Of a stretch of 64,000 bases of DNA, positions 55,201 to 63,596 are shown piece after piece. This DNA is from Bacteroidaceae bacterium (GTDB taxonomy: Bacteria; Bacteroidota; Bacteroidia; Bacteroidales; Bacteroidaceae). The notes below the pieces were generated by a model, which worked only from the letters and a program-made list of their open reading frames with translations, made no database searches and was not told the origin of the DNA. Where the stretch lies: the NCBI GenBank assembly GCA_017451645.1, contig JAFTNZ010000022.1:62001-126000 (forward strand), in the 5' to 3' direction. Position numbers and translations under genes: made by a program. Position 1 is the first letter of the stretch. The number at the start of each line of letters is the position of its first letter.

Positions 55201-56754
55201 AAGGCTGGAACAGGTACAGCTACACTGGACGGTGAAGCTATTGCACCTATCGTCAACGGAAAGACCGCCGTGTTCCAATACACTGGGTTGGACTACAATG
55301 CTGCATACACCTTCACACTGCCAGCCGGTGTCATCACCGACCGCAGCGGCAATGCTTACGAGGGTATCACACTTAACTTTACCACCATGGAGCGTACGCA
55401 GCCTGCAGCACGCCTCTATGACGCTGTGGTGGCTGCTGACGGCAGTGGTGATTACCTGACCGTACAGGAGGCCATCGATGCTGCTCCCGAAGGACGTGCC
55501 ATTCCTTGGCTCATCTTCATCAAGAATGGTGAATACAAAGGACATGTGGATATTCCCAAGGCCAAACCTTACTTGCACTTCATTGGTCAGGAACGCGACA
55601 AGGTTATCATTACCGACGACAAACTCTGTGGTGGCGACAATGCCCTTCACGTCAGCGTAGGTGCTACTGTTGTGGTAAATTCCAACGACTGCTACTTCGA
55701 CAACCTTACCCTTGAGAACTCTTGGGGACACGACAAACAAGCCGGTCCGCAGGCATTGGCACTGAACACCAGCGGCGACCGCACCGTGTTCAAGAATGTG
55801 GCTATGCTCTCTTATCAGGATACTTGGATCACTCCCTCGACTTCAAACTATCGCGCATACGCTAAAGATTGTTTCATTGAAGGTGCTGTGGATTTCATCT
55901 ACAACAGTGGAAACATCTATATCGACAACACAACCCTCTACATCAACCGCAAGAGCGGTGGTTACATCGTGGCTCCCTCACACGGTGCCGACGTGGAGTG
56001 GGGGTATGTCTTCATGAACTGCCGCATCACGGCTCCGGGTGTACCTTCTGAGACCGACGTATGGTTGGGCCGCCCCTGGCACAACAGCCCGAAGACAGTC
56101 TTCATCAACACCATAGCCGAAGTGACCATTCCTGCCAAAGGTTGGTATCCCACCATGGGAGGTCTGCCCGTACTGTGGGCTGACTACAACACCATGGACG
56201 GCAACGGTAACCCTGTTGACCTGAGCCAGCGAGAGGATACCTATTATTATACAGTCAAAGAGACCGGTGAAAAAGTTTATGGCAAGGCCAAGAACTACCT
56301 GACAGCTGAAGAAGCTGCCCAGTACACCGTGAAGAATGTGTTGAGCGGAAGCGATAATTGGCAGCCGAATGTCATCACTGAATCATGTGCCGCACCCGTA
56401 GCCACTTTGAGCGATGACAAAACTGCTCTCTCATGGGAAGCCGTACCTTATGCCATCTGCTACGTGGTGGTGAAGAACGGTACGGAGGTAAGTTTCACTA
56501 CCGAAACAAGCATGGCAGCCGAAGCCGGAGCTGACTACGTAGTCTATGCCGCCAACGAGCAGGGTGGACTCAGTGCCGGAAGCAATTTTGGAGGGGCTGA
56601 AGGTATCAACACTCCTTCTGTTTCGGCTCCTGCCCAAGTGGTGGGCATTTATACCCTTAGTGGCTTGCAGATAAATGAACTGCAGCAGGGCATTAACATT
56701 GTGAAGATGCAGGATGCGCAGGGACGTACTTTTGTCCGTAAGGTCGTAAGATAA
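52213..56754 (+). CDS. Multidomain pectin methylesterase (CE8)
   Basis: This 1513-residue secreted enzyme has a signal peptide and a CBM-like sandwich (about 25-215). InlB-type B-repeats are near 230-297, 630-700 and 705-780, each ending in xITANYE or similar. A CBM6-like module lies at about 302-435, further sandwiches at about 450-620 and 785-960, and an Ig-like Big_5 domain at about 965-1060 (PENNATGVSATGSIVLTFNE). The CE8 beta-helix runs from about 1065 to 1400 with YQDTW (Gln1202-Asp1203), VDFIYN (Asp1227) and LGRPW (Arg1287). These residues complete the pectinesterase site, which frees methanol from homogalacturonan. The end (GIYTLSGLQINELQQG) is type IX sorting-like. The gene carries its own strong terminator. 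Confidence 0.9.
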   Translation: MKSLKSLGLMLLGFGMSVNAMAQTELANWTFETGYDVADGVYTPNESEWTAVGAQWFNAGAPSFLPNSAVGNAADYMVTAAGSRYWELCSGWDNHVFRVTNDTESNNITDYTDASQHANYYEVQFPAKGYTNIKMTLANAYGGNAEATLQSVISTDGGTTWIVGETATTAGNWWIYNPNTLSIPATNCEKVIVRLIFGNGFSSNWNMDYITLTGEEFTGDVSNMMSLTTKVNPAGAGTVLASPMSDLYEQGTEIILTQTSNIGYTFLNWTDAAGNVLGADANYKFSITENTSITANYEEVEIINNIPNDEANVFNMRYGELHGSRASFGSDNHIDWMNNGDYAIYKLNNTIEAQYYDIDFGVGTQQDNVSITFALANEAGETVWSGTQDIENNHNWGEYKPYSLRTSALAKGKYTMTITFNSVGGNGTTGNLNNIHFTGKAAFVPEMVENQTATITYAFDQGVDGQTGVYSTESEGWFKSNYTEYGATLAINGVSLNQTKFQPSIANEGSANEDNQINFYIIPKNGLTFTPTKVSFNTTRYGTSGGLVDASWVNSDGTTVSIETGIVPARNNDVTAFSKEVSGAAASSGVCGLRLNLYKLGDTKQVGFGNIVIEGIVNGTTEDVAQYTLNVGIESDAAGEVTVKPNAPTFAEGDEVTLIATENFGYHFAAWVNAEGETVSTENPYTFAIGANTDLKATYTQKNVYALNLKVIDDMENTYGNANLVTISPVGNLVNGVHHYEEGTDVKLTVNNNKILSFTGWEDKSTNAERIINMDGEKNLTVNYAVADYIVAWDLYQDQPGSERAADYKSNPENAGLLSLRKADGTTAGWLTRGVNNGAEEGRWGARIWKLRSEGWYWEISFSTKGYSNITFSNGFGHSYNTYAVMKAEYSVDGTNFTEVGTYDIPTRGWVDGEFALPAEANNQDRVWIRWMPGSEELVGNETDYDGLSIGDIFVLGESEQANDQVAPVLVGSNPENNATGVSATGSIVLTFNERIKAGTGTATLDGEAIAPIVNGKTAVFQYTGLDYNAAYTFTLPAGVITDRSGNAYEGITLNFTTMERTQPAARLYDAVVAADGSGDYLTVQEAIDAAPEGRAIPWLIFIKNGEYKGHVDIPKAKPYLHFIGQERDKVIITDDKLCGGDNALHVSVGATVVVNSNDCYFDNLTLENSWGHDKQAGPQALALNTSGDRTVFKNVAMLSYQDTWITPSTSNYRAYAKDCFIEGAVDFIYNSGNIYIDNTTLYINRKSGGYIVAPSHGADVEWGYVFMNCRITAPGVPSETDVWLGRPWHNSPKTVFINTIAEVTIPAKGWYPTMGGLPVLWADYNTMDGNGNPVDLSQREDTYYYTVKETGEKVYGKAKNYLTAEEAAQYTVKNVLSGSDNWQPNVITESCAAPVATLSDDKTALSWEAVPYAICYVVVKNGTEVSFTTETSMAAEAGADYVVYAANEQGGLSAGSNFGGAEGINTPSVSAPAQVVGIYTLSGLQINELQQGINIVKMQDAQGRTFVRKVVR

Positions 56755-56787
56755 ACTTTGATTCCGCAAGGAATTCCTCTTTTATTG

Positions 56788-56826
56788 GGAAGATGTATCA
56801 GCAACAGCGTACATCTTCCTTTTTTT
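56788..56826 (+). terminator. Terminator of the pectin methylesterase gene
   Basis: GGAAGATGTA (56788-56797) pairs perfectly with TACATCTTCC (56810-56819), followed by seven T. Confidence 0.93.
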
Positions 56827-56922
56827 GTCTCTTGTCCAGAAGTGTTTCTTAGGCAGATGCTTGGAAAACGGAATGAAAACGGAATCTTTTCAGGAGGTTG
56901 ATGATTAAATCCTGTCAAGTTC

Positions 56923-56953
56923 TTGATTTTCCAATGAATTTTGTGTTACTTTG
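56923..56953 (+). promoter_or_regulatory. Promoter of cysE
   Basis: TTG (56923-56925), 20-bp spacer, TTACTTTG (56946-56953), one change from the -7 consensus and identical to the rplS -7 box. Confidence 0.7.
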
Positions 56954-56986
56954 CAGCATTTTAACAACGAGTTTGACCTGAGAATT

Positions 56987-57877
56987 ATGATTATACAGAG
57001 CTATATACAGACATTGGTTTCTGCCGTGGAGCAATTGTCCGAGGCTTCGTCCTATACAGGCCTTTGCCACCATCATCGTCAGGGACAGCCCTTGCCTTCG
57101 GCCGAACAGTTGGAGCGGATTGTAAACCTTGCCCGCGCCATTCTTTTCCCTGGATATTTTGGTAACTCCAGTGTGAATGCCCAGACGATGACTTATCACA
57201 TTGGGGTGAACGTGGAGCAACTTTACCACCTGCTGGTCAATCAGATTCAGGCTGGATTGGCTTTCAACTTGCCAGAAGAGGGTGGGGATGCAGAGACACT
57301 CTGTGAACAGGCCCGTCTGCTGGCTGCTCAGTTCATCGGTCGTCTGCCGGAAATGCGCCGCACATTGGCTACCGACGTGGAAGCTGCCTATAATGGAGAC
57401 CCTGCTGCCACGAACTACGGCGAGGTCATTTGTTGCTACCCGGCCATCCGTGCCATCAGCAACTACCGTATTGCTCACGAACTGTTGGTGTTGGGTGTAC
57501 CCCTCATCCCTCGTATCATTACCGAGATGGCGCATAGCGAGACGGGCATCGACATCCATCCGGGTGCGACTATCGGCCACCACTTCACCATCGATCATGG
57601 TACGGGTGTGGTGATTGGCGAGACTTGCATCATCGGCAACAATGTGAAACTCTATCAAGGTGTTACCCTCGGTGCAAAGAGTTTCCCCCTCGACGAACAT
57701 GGAAATCCCATCAAAGGCATTGCCCGCCACCCGATATTGGAGGACGATGTCATCGTCTATAGTAACGCCACCATTTTGGGACGTATCACCATTGGCCGTG
57801 GTGCCACGGTGGGTGGTAACATTTGGGTGACCGAGGATGTCCCTGCTGGGGAGCGGATTGTGCAGAGGAGAGGATGA
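56987..57877 (+). CDS. cysE: Serine O-acetyltransferase
   Basis: This 296-residue enzyme has an N-terminal helical domain and a left-handed beta-helix C-terminus of hexapeptide repeats (GIDIHPGATIGHHFTIDHGTGVVIGE, then VKLYQGVTLGA). The active-site His and the DHGTG segment match CysE/EpsC. It acetylates serine with acetyl-CoA, the first step of cysteine synthesis. The start at 56987 follows the promoter by 33 bp. The N-terminal part is of the longer bacterial type. No cysK gene is adjacent. Confidence 0.94.
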   Translation: MIIQSYIQTLVSAVEQLSEASSYTGLCHHHRQGQPLPSAEQLERIVNLARAILFPGYFGNSSVNAQTMTYHIGVNVEQLYHLLVNQIQAGLAFNLPEEGGDAETLCEQARLLAAQFIGRLPEMRRTLATDVEAAYNGDPAATNYGEVICCYPAIRAISNYRIAHELLVLGVPLIPRIITEMAHSETGIDIHPGATIGHHFTIDHGTGVVIGETCIIGNNVKLYQGVTLGAKSFPLDEHGNPIKGIARHPILEDDVIVYSNATILGRITIGRGATVGGNIWVTEDVPAGERIVQRRG

Positions 57878-57943
57878 AACGTTTGCAAAGTAAGTAAAGA
57901 CTCTTAATAGTTCTTAAATAATAATCGAAAAGCAATCGTTATT

Positions 57944-57991
57944 TATTGATATTCGATAAATCTTTCTACTTTTGCATATCGATTATCGATA
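57944..57991 (+). promoter_or_regulatory. Promoter and paired operator-like palindromes of the DUF2975/HTH pair
   Basis: TACTTTTG (57967-57974) is a -7 box. Directly downstream TATCGATTATCGATA (57977-57991) is a perfect 15-bp palindrome, and upstream TATTGATATTCGATA (57944-57958) is a looser copy. The HTH protein encoded two genes later is the likely ligand. Confidence 0.65.
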
Positions 57992-58038
57992 AATGCGCGC
58001 ATGATTTATCAGATTAAGGACATTAAAAGAGTTATTTT

Positions 58039-58515
58039 ATGAATGCAAAAAAGTATTTGAATCAAATGAAGGGCATATTTGTTGTCGCTTCATTGGCTGC
58101 GTTGTTTTGGCTTTATTGGACGATAGGAAGAACGATTTATTCACTGGCGGATTGGGATATTGAGGTCCGTGAAGGGTTTAAGGGCATTCTCCAATGGGGT
58201 ATTGTCATCGGATATTGTTTCTTTTCGCTGTGTTTGGTTGCGGTGCAGATGTGGTTTCTTATTCGACAAATAAAAAGTTTGAAAAAGGGTATCATGTTTG
58301 ATAAAGGATGTGCGACTTTTATTTTTTCTTGGGGTATATTGTGGTTCTTGTATGATTTCTGTTCGACAAATCTGGGGTTGATGTACGGGCATCATGCTTT
58401 TGATACAATAACAATTGATGGGACAATGGTGGGAATTCCTCTGGTTGCCATCACTTTTGCGATACTCTATAAGATGGCAGCCGAAATATCAGAAGAACAA
58501 AGTCTAACCATTTAA
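58039..58515 (+). CDS. DUF2975 membrane protein
   Basis: This 158-residue protein has four predicted membrane helices (about residues 12-30, 50-75, 90-108 and 128-150), with a conserved-looking KSLKKGIMFDKG loop between the second and third, as in DUF2975 proteins. It is followed after 9 bp by a YozG-like HTH gene. This pair (DUF2975 plus small HTH) is found in many phyla with unknown role. A membrane-signal/repressor pair is a common guess. Confidence 0.85.
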   Translation: MNAKKYLNQMKGIFVVASLAALFWLYWTIGRTIYSLADWDIEVREGFKGILQWGIVIGYCFFSLCLVAVQMWFLIRQIKSLKKGIMFDKGCATFIFSWGILWFLYDFCSTNLGLMYGHHAFDTITIDGTMVGIPLVAITFAILYKMAAEISEEQSLTI

Positions 58516-58524
58516 AATGATATT

Positions 58525-58740
58525 ATGCCTTTAATCGTAAATTTAGACGTTGTGATGGCTAAGCGAAAGATGTCGCTCAACGAACTCTCAGAAAAGGTTG
58601 GGCTTACTCAAGCCAACCTTTCCATTCTCAAAACCGGTAAAGCCAAGGCTGTACGTTTCTCTACACTTGAGTCCATTTGCAGAGTGTTGGAATGTCAACC
58701 CGGTGACCTGCTTGAATATCGGGAAGATGTTGCAGAATAG
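58525..58740 (+). CDS. Small HTH regulator of the YozG/XRE type
   Basis: This 71-residue protein is one helix-turn-helix domain: MAKRKMSLNELSEKVGLTQANLSILKTGK, then RFSTLESICRVLECQPGDLLEY. It matches the YozG-like group that almost always follows a DUF2975 gene. It should bind DNA as a dimer, and the palindromes at 57944-57991 are the natural candidate target, giving autoregulation. Confidence 0.9.
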   Translation: MPLIVNLDVVMAKRKMSLNELSEKVGLTQANLSILKTGKAKAVRFSTLESICRVLECQPGDLLEYREDVAE

Positions 58741-58889
58741 GGAAAAACAGTTGTCTGCCGCTGAATATTTGCCAGACTTCTTCGATTATTCTGCTTTTTT
58801 TTGTTTCTTTGCAACTTAATTGGTTTAGTATGCTTTTTGGAGGTATAAAAAGCGTGGGAACCTGATTTATGAACATTTGAACAGAAATA

Positions 58890-60482
58890 ATGGAATTTGA
58901 ACTCATCGCCAAGACCTTCCAGGGACTGGAGGAGGTGCTGGCAAAAGAGCTTACCGCACTGGGAGCAAACAATGTAGAGATTGGCAGACGAATGGTTTCA
59001 TTCACTGGCAATAAAGAGATGATGTATCGTGCCAACTTCAGTCTGCGTACGGCTTTGCGTATTTTGAAACCTATCAAACATTTCAAGGCCCAGTCTGCTG
59101 ACGAGGTTTATGAAGCTGTGAAAGCGATTGAATGGGAACAGTATTTGACGAATGAGAAAACTTTTGCAGTGGATGCAGTGGTATTCAGTGATGAGTTCCG
59201 CCATTCGAAGTTTGTAGCCTACAAGGTAAAGGATGCTATTGTGGACTATTTCCGTGAAAAGACAGGCGACCGTCCCAATGTGCGGTTGAATAATCCTGAT
59301 TTATCACTTAATATTCATGTGGCGCAGGACAAATGTACCTTGTCGCTCGACTCATCGGGCGAATCGCTTCACCGTCGCGGCTATCGCCAGGAGACGATGG
59401 AGGCTCCGCTCAACGAGGTGTTGGCAGCCGGTATGATACTGATGACCGGTTGGCAAGGCGAGTGCGACTTCATTGACCCCATGTGTGGTTCGGGCACATT
59501 GCCCATCGAGGCGGCCCTCATTGCCCGTAACATTGCGCCGGGAGTATTCCGCAAAGAATATGCCTTTGAGAAGTGGAACGATTTTGATCAAGAACTTTTC
59601 GATTACATCTATAATGATGATTCGGCCGAACGTGAGTTTGAACATAAAATATATGGCTACGACAACAACCGTCAGGCCATCGAGGTGGCTACCCGCAATG
59701 TGCGTGCGGCCGGATTAACAAGCGAAATAGAACTGAAGTTGCAGGATTTTGCTGATTTCCAGACTCCCGAGGAGAAGGCCATTATCGTGAGCAACCCACC
59801 GTACGGTGAACGTATCTCGGCGGACGACCTGTTGGGACTTTATGCCATGATTGGTAACCGTTTGAAGAATGTCTTCAAGGAAGGTGATGCCTGGATATTG
59901 AGTTACCGCGAAGAGTGTTTCGATAAGATAGGCCTGAAACCATCAGTGAAGATTCCAGTATTCAATGGAGCCTTGGCATGCGAGTTCCGCAAATACCAAC
60001 TGTTCAGCGGACGATACAATGACTTCCGTCGTGATGGGGAGGAACTGACCGAACGCAGAGAGCGTAGGGAACGGGATGAACGCCGTGCCGGTACGGGACG
60101 CTATGAAGAGCGTCGTCAGCGTCGTTTTGAGGAGCGGAAAGAGCGTGATGACCGTCGTGGTAAACGTGATGGTGACCGCCGTTTCAAGAAAGATACCGAC
60201 CGTGCCCGTAAGGATGACCGTCGCGAGCGTAAGTTTGACGACCGTCCTCGTCGCGATGACCGCAAGTTTGATGGAGAACGTAGATTTGATGGAGAGCGTA
60301 AGTCCGACCGTAATCGTAAGGACGGTGGATTCAAACCTCGTCGCGAAGAGCGCGACCAGAAGCAAGAGCGTCGGTTTGGTACATGGAAACAGACCGATGA
60401 GGAACGCGAACTCCGCGGTGAACGTAAACGACTCAGCGGCATTCAGGCAATGAGTTTTGATTCGAAGAAAATGGAAGAGTAA
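58890..60482 (+). CDS. THUMP-domain RNA methyltransferase (RlmL N-terminal-half type) with Arg-rich tail
   Basis: This 530-residue protein starts with a THUMP RNA-binding domain (about 40-155) and has a SAM methyltransferase domain with IDPMCGSGTLPIEAALIARNIAPG (SAM site) and the catalytic SNPPYGERI. This plan matches the RlmL half that makes m2G2445 in 23S rRNA, and YpsC. Residues from about 390 to 515 form an unusual disordered tail made almost only of Arg, Asp, Glu and Lys, with short repeats (FDGERRFDGERK). Such tails often bind RNA or drive clustering. The final KRLSGIQAMSFDSKKMEE may be a small conserved end. Confidence 0.88.
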   Translation: MEFELIAKTFQGLEEVLAKELTALGANNVEIGRRMVSFTGNKEMMYRANFSLRTALRILKPIKHFKAQSADEVYEAVKAIEWEQYLTNEKTFAVDAVVFSDEFRHSKFVAYKVKDAIVDYFREKTGDRPNVRLNNPDLSLNIHVAQDKCTLSLDSSGESLHRRGYRQETMEAPLNEVLAAGMILMTGWQGECDFIDPMCGSGTLPIEAALIARNIAPGVFRKEYAFEKWNDFDQELFDYIYNDDSAEREFEHKIYGYDNNRQAIEVATRNVRAAGLTSEIELKLQDFADFQTPEEKAIIVSNPPYGERISADDLLGLYAMIGNRLKNVFKEGDAWILSYREECFDKIGLKPSVKIPVFNGALACEFRKYQLFSGRYNDFRRDGEELTERRERRERDERRAGTGRYEERRQRRFEERKERDDRRGKRDGDRRFKKDTDRARKDDRRERKFDDRPRRDDRKFDGERRFDGERKSDRNRKDGGFKPRREERDQKQERRFGTWKQTDEERELRGERKRLSGIQAMSFDSKKMEE

Positions 60483-60486
60483 AAAG

Positions 60487-60610
60487 AAGAGGACCCTCCC
60501 CCTTACCCCTCCCAAGGGAGGGGAGTGAATACTTATATTATATGAAAAAGTCAAATAAGCGAATCATTTTATTCCCCTCCCTTGGGAGGGGCAAGGGGAG
60601 GGTCTTCCTC
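60487..60610. repeat. Inverted pair of a dispersed CCCCTCCC element spanning the S9 peptidase start
   Basis: The left arm (60487-60525, CCCCTCCCAAGGGAGGGG core) and right arm (60573-60610, CCCCTCCCTTGGGAGGGG core, then AAGGGGAGGGTC) are near-perfect inverted copies over about 36 bp. Each also holds its own palindrome. The right arm lies inside the coding sequence. Confidence 0.88.
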
Positions 60611-62743
60611 CTTTTATTATTGCTGTTTGCCCTTACCGCTATGCCACAAGAAAAAAAGTCCTTCACTCTGCACGATCTCATTCCTGGAGGAGAGACCTAC
60701 CGCCAATGTACACCCGCCAATGCATGGCACACTTGGTGGGGCGACCTTTGTGTGGAACTGGATGTAGATACACTGACCGTGCTGCCCCCCAAAGGAAAGA
60801 GTTCGGCAACAGTGTTGTTCACCCTTGATCAAGTGAACAGATGGTTGGAAGCGGCAGGAAAGCAACCTGTACACACGTTGCAGAATGTTTCGTTTCCATA
60901 CGCAGATAAACCGTTAGCCTTGTTACAAAGCAACGATGGGCACTTGTTGCTCGACTGGCAACAGGGAGATGTCGCATGGAGTGTCACTTTCGACCGGCAG
61001 GCTGCTAACAGAGACTGGCACAAGCGTTCGCGCCATTTGGCCTACACCATCGGCAATAACCTTTGTATTACAACGGCTGATGGTAAGACGATTTCCGTAA
61101 CCTCTGAGCCGGAAGGTATCAAGTGTGGTCAGGCTGTGCACCGCAATGAGTTCGGCATTATGAGCGGAACTTTTTGGAGTGCCGATGGGCAGCGTTTGGC
61201 CTTTTATCGCATGGACGAGACGATGGTGAGCGACTATCCGCAGGTGGATACCGAGGCACGCACGGCCGAATACCAGCCCGACAAGTATCCCATGGCGGGC
61301 ACAGCCAGCCACAAGGTGACGGTGGGTGTGCACGACATTGCTACGGGGAAGACCATCTATCTGCAAGCCGGTGACCCTACTGACCGCTATTTTTCAAACA
61401 TAGCTTGGAGTCCTTGTGCCCGATATATCTATCTGATGGAGCATCCGCGCACGCAAGACAGCGCAGAGTTGGTGCGCTATAATGCTCTGACTGGTGAGAA
61501 GGATGCTGTTCTCATTGTTGAGAAACATGCAAAGTATGTGGAACCGATGTCCCCTATCATCTTCCTGCCGTGGGATGACACGAAGTTTATCTACCAGAGT
61601 CAGTGTGACGGATTCAATCACCTGTATCTGTATGATGTAGAGGGAAAAGAATTGGCACAACTGACCAAGGGCGAATGGGTAGTGCAAGAACTTGTCGGTT
61701 TTCGTGAAGAAGGTAAAGAGGTGATTGTCGCCACTACTGAAATATCTCCATTACAGACCAATCTGTATGCAGTCAGTGTGAAGACAGGAAAGCGTCGTCT
61801 TTTGGGCAATGGTGAGGGAGTACATTCTGTACAGCTATCCGCTTCTTCCAATTGGATGATAGACTGTTTTTCGTCTCCTGAAAGTCCCCGATGTATTCAG
61901 TTAGTTTCGTTGAAATCGGGAAAAATTACAAAAAAACTGCTTGATGCTCCCAATCCTTGGGATGGTTTCGATGCCCCCGAGATAAGTGTAGGCATCATCA
62001 AGGCTGCTGATGGAGTGACCGACCTTTATTACCGCTTGGTGAAGCCTGTGGGTTTTGACCCTGCGAAGAAATATCCTGCTGTCGTCTATGTCTATGGTGG
62101 CCCCCATGCACAGATGATTCAGAATACGTGGAACTACGCCACGCGCGGTTGGGACATCTATATGGCCCAACAGGGCTATGTGGTGTTCACCGTGGATAAT
62201 CGGGGAAGCAGTAATCGTGGCTTGGAGTTTGAAAACTGCACTTACCATCAGTTGGGCATAGAGGAGATGAAAGACCAGTTACAGGGTGTAGCTTTTCTTA
62301 AAGGGCTGCCTTATGTCGATGCTGATCGGTTAGGGGTGCATGGTTGGAGCTACGGTGGATTCATGACGACCAACCTGATGCTGACCTATCCTGATGTGTT
62401 CAAGGTGGGTGTGGCCGGTGGTCCTGTGACCGACTGGAAATATTACGAAGTAATGTATGGCGAGCGCTACATGGGTACTCCCCAAAGCAACCCCGAGGGC
62501 TACAAGAACAGCAGCCTGTTGGAGAAAGCCGGCAATTTGCGGGGGCGTCTGCTTGTCATCCATGGAGGAAACGACCCCGTGTGTGTACCTCAAATGACCT
62601 ACTCTTTCCTGAAGGCTTGCATCGACAAGGGTACGCATCCCGACCTCTTTATTTATCCCGGACACGGACACAACATGCTTGGGCGCGACCGTGTGCATCT
62701 GCACGAACATATCACGCGCTATTTTGAGGATTTTCTGAAGTAA
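60542..62743 (+). CDS. S9 family prolyl oligopeptidase/dipeptidyl peptidase
   Basis: This 733-residue exported peptidase has a propeller domain (about 60-470) and a catalytic alpha/beta-hydrolase. The nucleophile Ser is in HGWSYGGFMT, the Asp in IHGGNDPV and the His in GHGHNM, a complete triad. The family removes dipeptides, usually after Pro or Ala. The signal peptide is odd: its basic n-region IILFPSLGRGKGRVF is encoded by the right arm of a repeat, after which comes the normal hydrophobic core LLLLLLFALTA. No later Met gives a signal peptide, so 60542 is kept as start. Confidence 0.9.
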   Translation: MKKSNKRIILFPSLGRGKGRVFLLLLLLFALTAMPQEKKSFTLHDLIPGGETYRQCTPANAWHTWWGDLCVELDVDTLTVLPPKGKSSATVLFTLDQVNRWLEAAGKQPVHTLQNVSFPYADKPLALLQSNDGHLLLDWQQGDVAWSVTFDRQAANRDWHKRSRHLAYTIGNNLCITTADGKTISVTSEPEGIKCGQAVHRNEFGIMSGTFWSADGQRLAFYRMDETMVSDYPQVDTEARTAEYQPDKYPMAGTASHKVTVGVHDIATGKTIYLQAGDPTDRYFSNIAWSPCARYIYLMEHPRTQDSAELVRYNALTGEKDAVLIVEKHAKYVEPMSPIIFLPWDDTKFIYQSQCDGFNHLYLYDVEGKELAQLTKGEWVVQELVGFREEGKEVIVATTEISPLQTNLYAVSVKTGKRRLLGNGEGVHSVQLSASSNWMIDCFSSPESPRCIQLVSLKSGKITKKLLDAPNPWDGFDAPEISVGIIKAADGVTDLYYRLVKPVGFDPAKKYPAVVYVYGGPHAQMIQNTWNYATRGWDIYMAQQGYVVFTVDNRGSSNRGLEFENCTYHQLGIEEMKDQLQGVAFLKGLPYVDADRLGVHGWSYGGFMTTNLMLTYPDVFKVGVAGGPVTDWKYYEVMYGERYMGTPQSNPEGYKNSSLLEKAGNLRGRLLVIHGGNDPVCVPQMTYSFLKACIDKGTHPDLFIYPGHGHNMLGRDRVHLHEHITRYFEDFLK

Positions 62744-63077
62744 GCATGCGTTAAAGCTAAAAGCAAGTCAACGGAAATCATTAGCATACTCTTTTAAACA
62801 GACAAAAGTGCCGAAAAGTAACTTATTCCAGGCTTTGGGATAAACTATTGCTCGGCATTTTTCTATTATTTGGGCTTCCATTTGGCTATAAATGTTTTTC
62901 TATTTACCTCATATATTTTAGCTATTTACCTCTGACAAAAGATTTTTTTGGTAAATAGCAAAAAAGTTTGCATTTCCCACTTTACTTTTTGAACTTCGCT
63001 ACGCTTATATCAATGAAAGCGCATCAAAAACAAGAGGCAAACAGCCGGCAATCGCGCAAAAAAGAACCAAACAGAGA
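62744..63077. other. Gap before the sigma factor with operator-like repeats
   Basis: No gene is seen. CTATTTACCTC occurs at 62900-62910 and 62922-62932 (22 bp apart), and GCTATTTACC (62921-62930) forms a perfect inverted repeat with GGTAAATAGC (62950-62959). The terminator of the upstream gene is at 62809-62863. Confidence 0.65.
62809..62863 (+). terminator. Terminator of the S9 peptidase gene
   Basis: TGCCGA (62809-62814) pairs with TCGGCA (62852-62857), with a second inner stem TTATTCCA/TGGGATAA, followed by TTTTTC. Confidence 0.78.
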
Positions 63078-63596
63078 ATGACGCAAGCAGAGTTTGAGAC
63101 AATTGCTCCAGGACTGAGAAAGGTGATGATGTCCGTGGGACGCAACTTCTTCGGCAACGAATCGGATGCAGACGACGTGGCTCAGGAAGGATTGGTGGCT
63201 CTGTGGAGATACCGCGACCGCTTGGATATCGGTCAGACTCATGAGGGACTTGCCATCCGAATAGCCAAGCATTGTTGCATGGACATGATGCGGAAGCGGA
63301 AAGAGTCTGTCCAACTGTATGGTGCCATCCCTCCCGACTCCATCACGAAAGAGATGCCGGCCGCACAATCGCCTCAAGAGATACTGGAAACTGATGAATT
63401 GCAATCTGCCATAGAAGAAGCCATCGACCGGCTGACTCCTGGCGAGCGCCGGCTCTACGAACTCCGTCAGATTGAAGGCTGGGAACTGGACGAAATAGCC
63501 AGTAAGACAAACATCTCCAAACCATCGGTGAAGAGCATTATCTCAACTGCGCGAAGAAAAATATATGAAGAATTAAAGAAGAGTTTGAAATCATGA
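63078..63596 (+). CDS. ECF-type RNA polymerase sigma factor with anti-sigma partner
   Basis: This 172-residue sigma factor has region 2 (FGNESDADDVAQEGLVALWRYRDRL, then IAKHCCMDMMRKRKE) and region 4 (YELRQIEGWELDEIASKTNISKPSVKSIISTAR). The stop overlaps the start of the next gene (ATGA), so the two are coupled, the standard sigma/anti-sigma layout. This type often responds to envelope conditions in Bacteroides. Confidence 0.92.
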   Translation: MTQAEFETIAPGLRKVMMSVGRNFFGNESDADDVAQEGLVALWRYRDRLDIGQTHEGLAIRIAKHCCMDMMRKRKESVQLYGAIPPDSITKEMPAAQSPQEILETDELQSAIEEAIDRLTPGERRLYELRQIEGWELDEIASKTNISKPSVKSIISTARRKIYEELKKSLKS

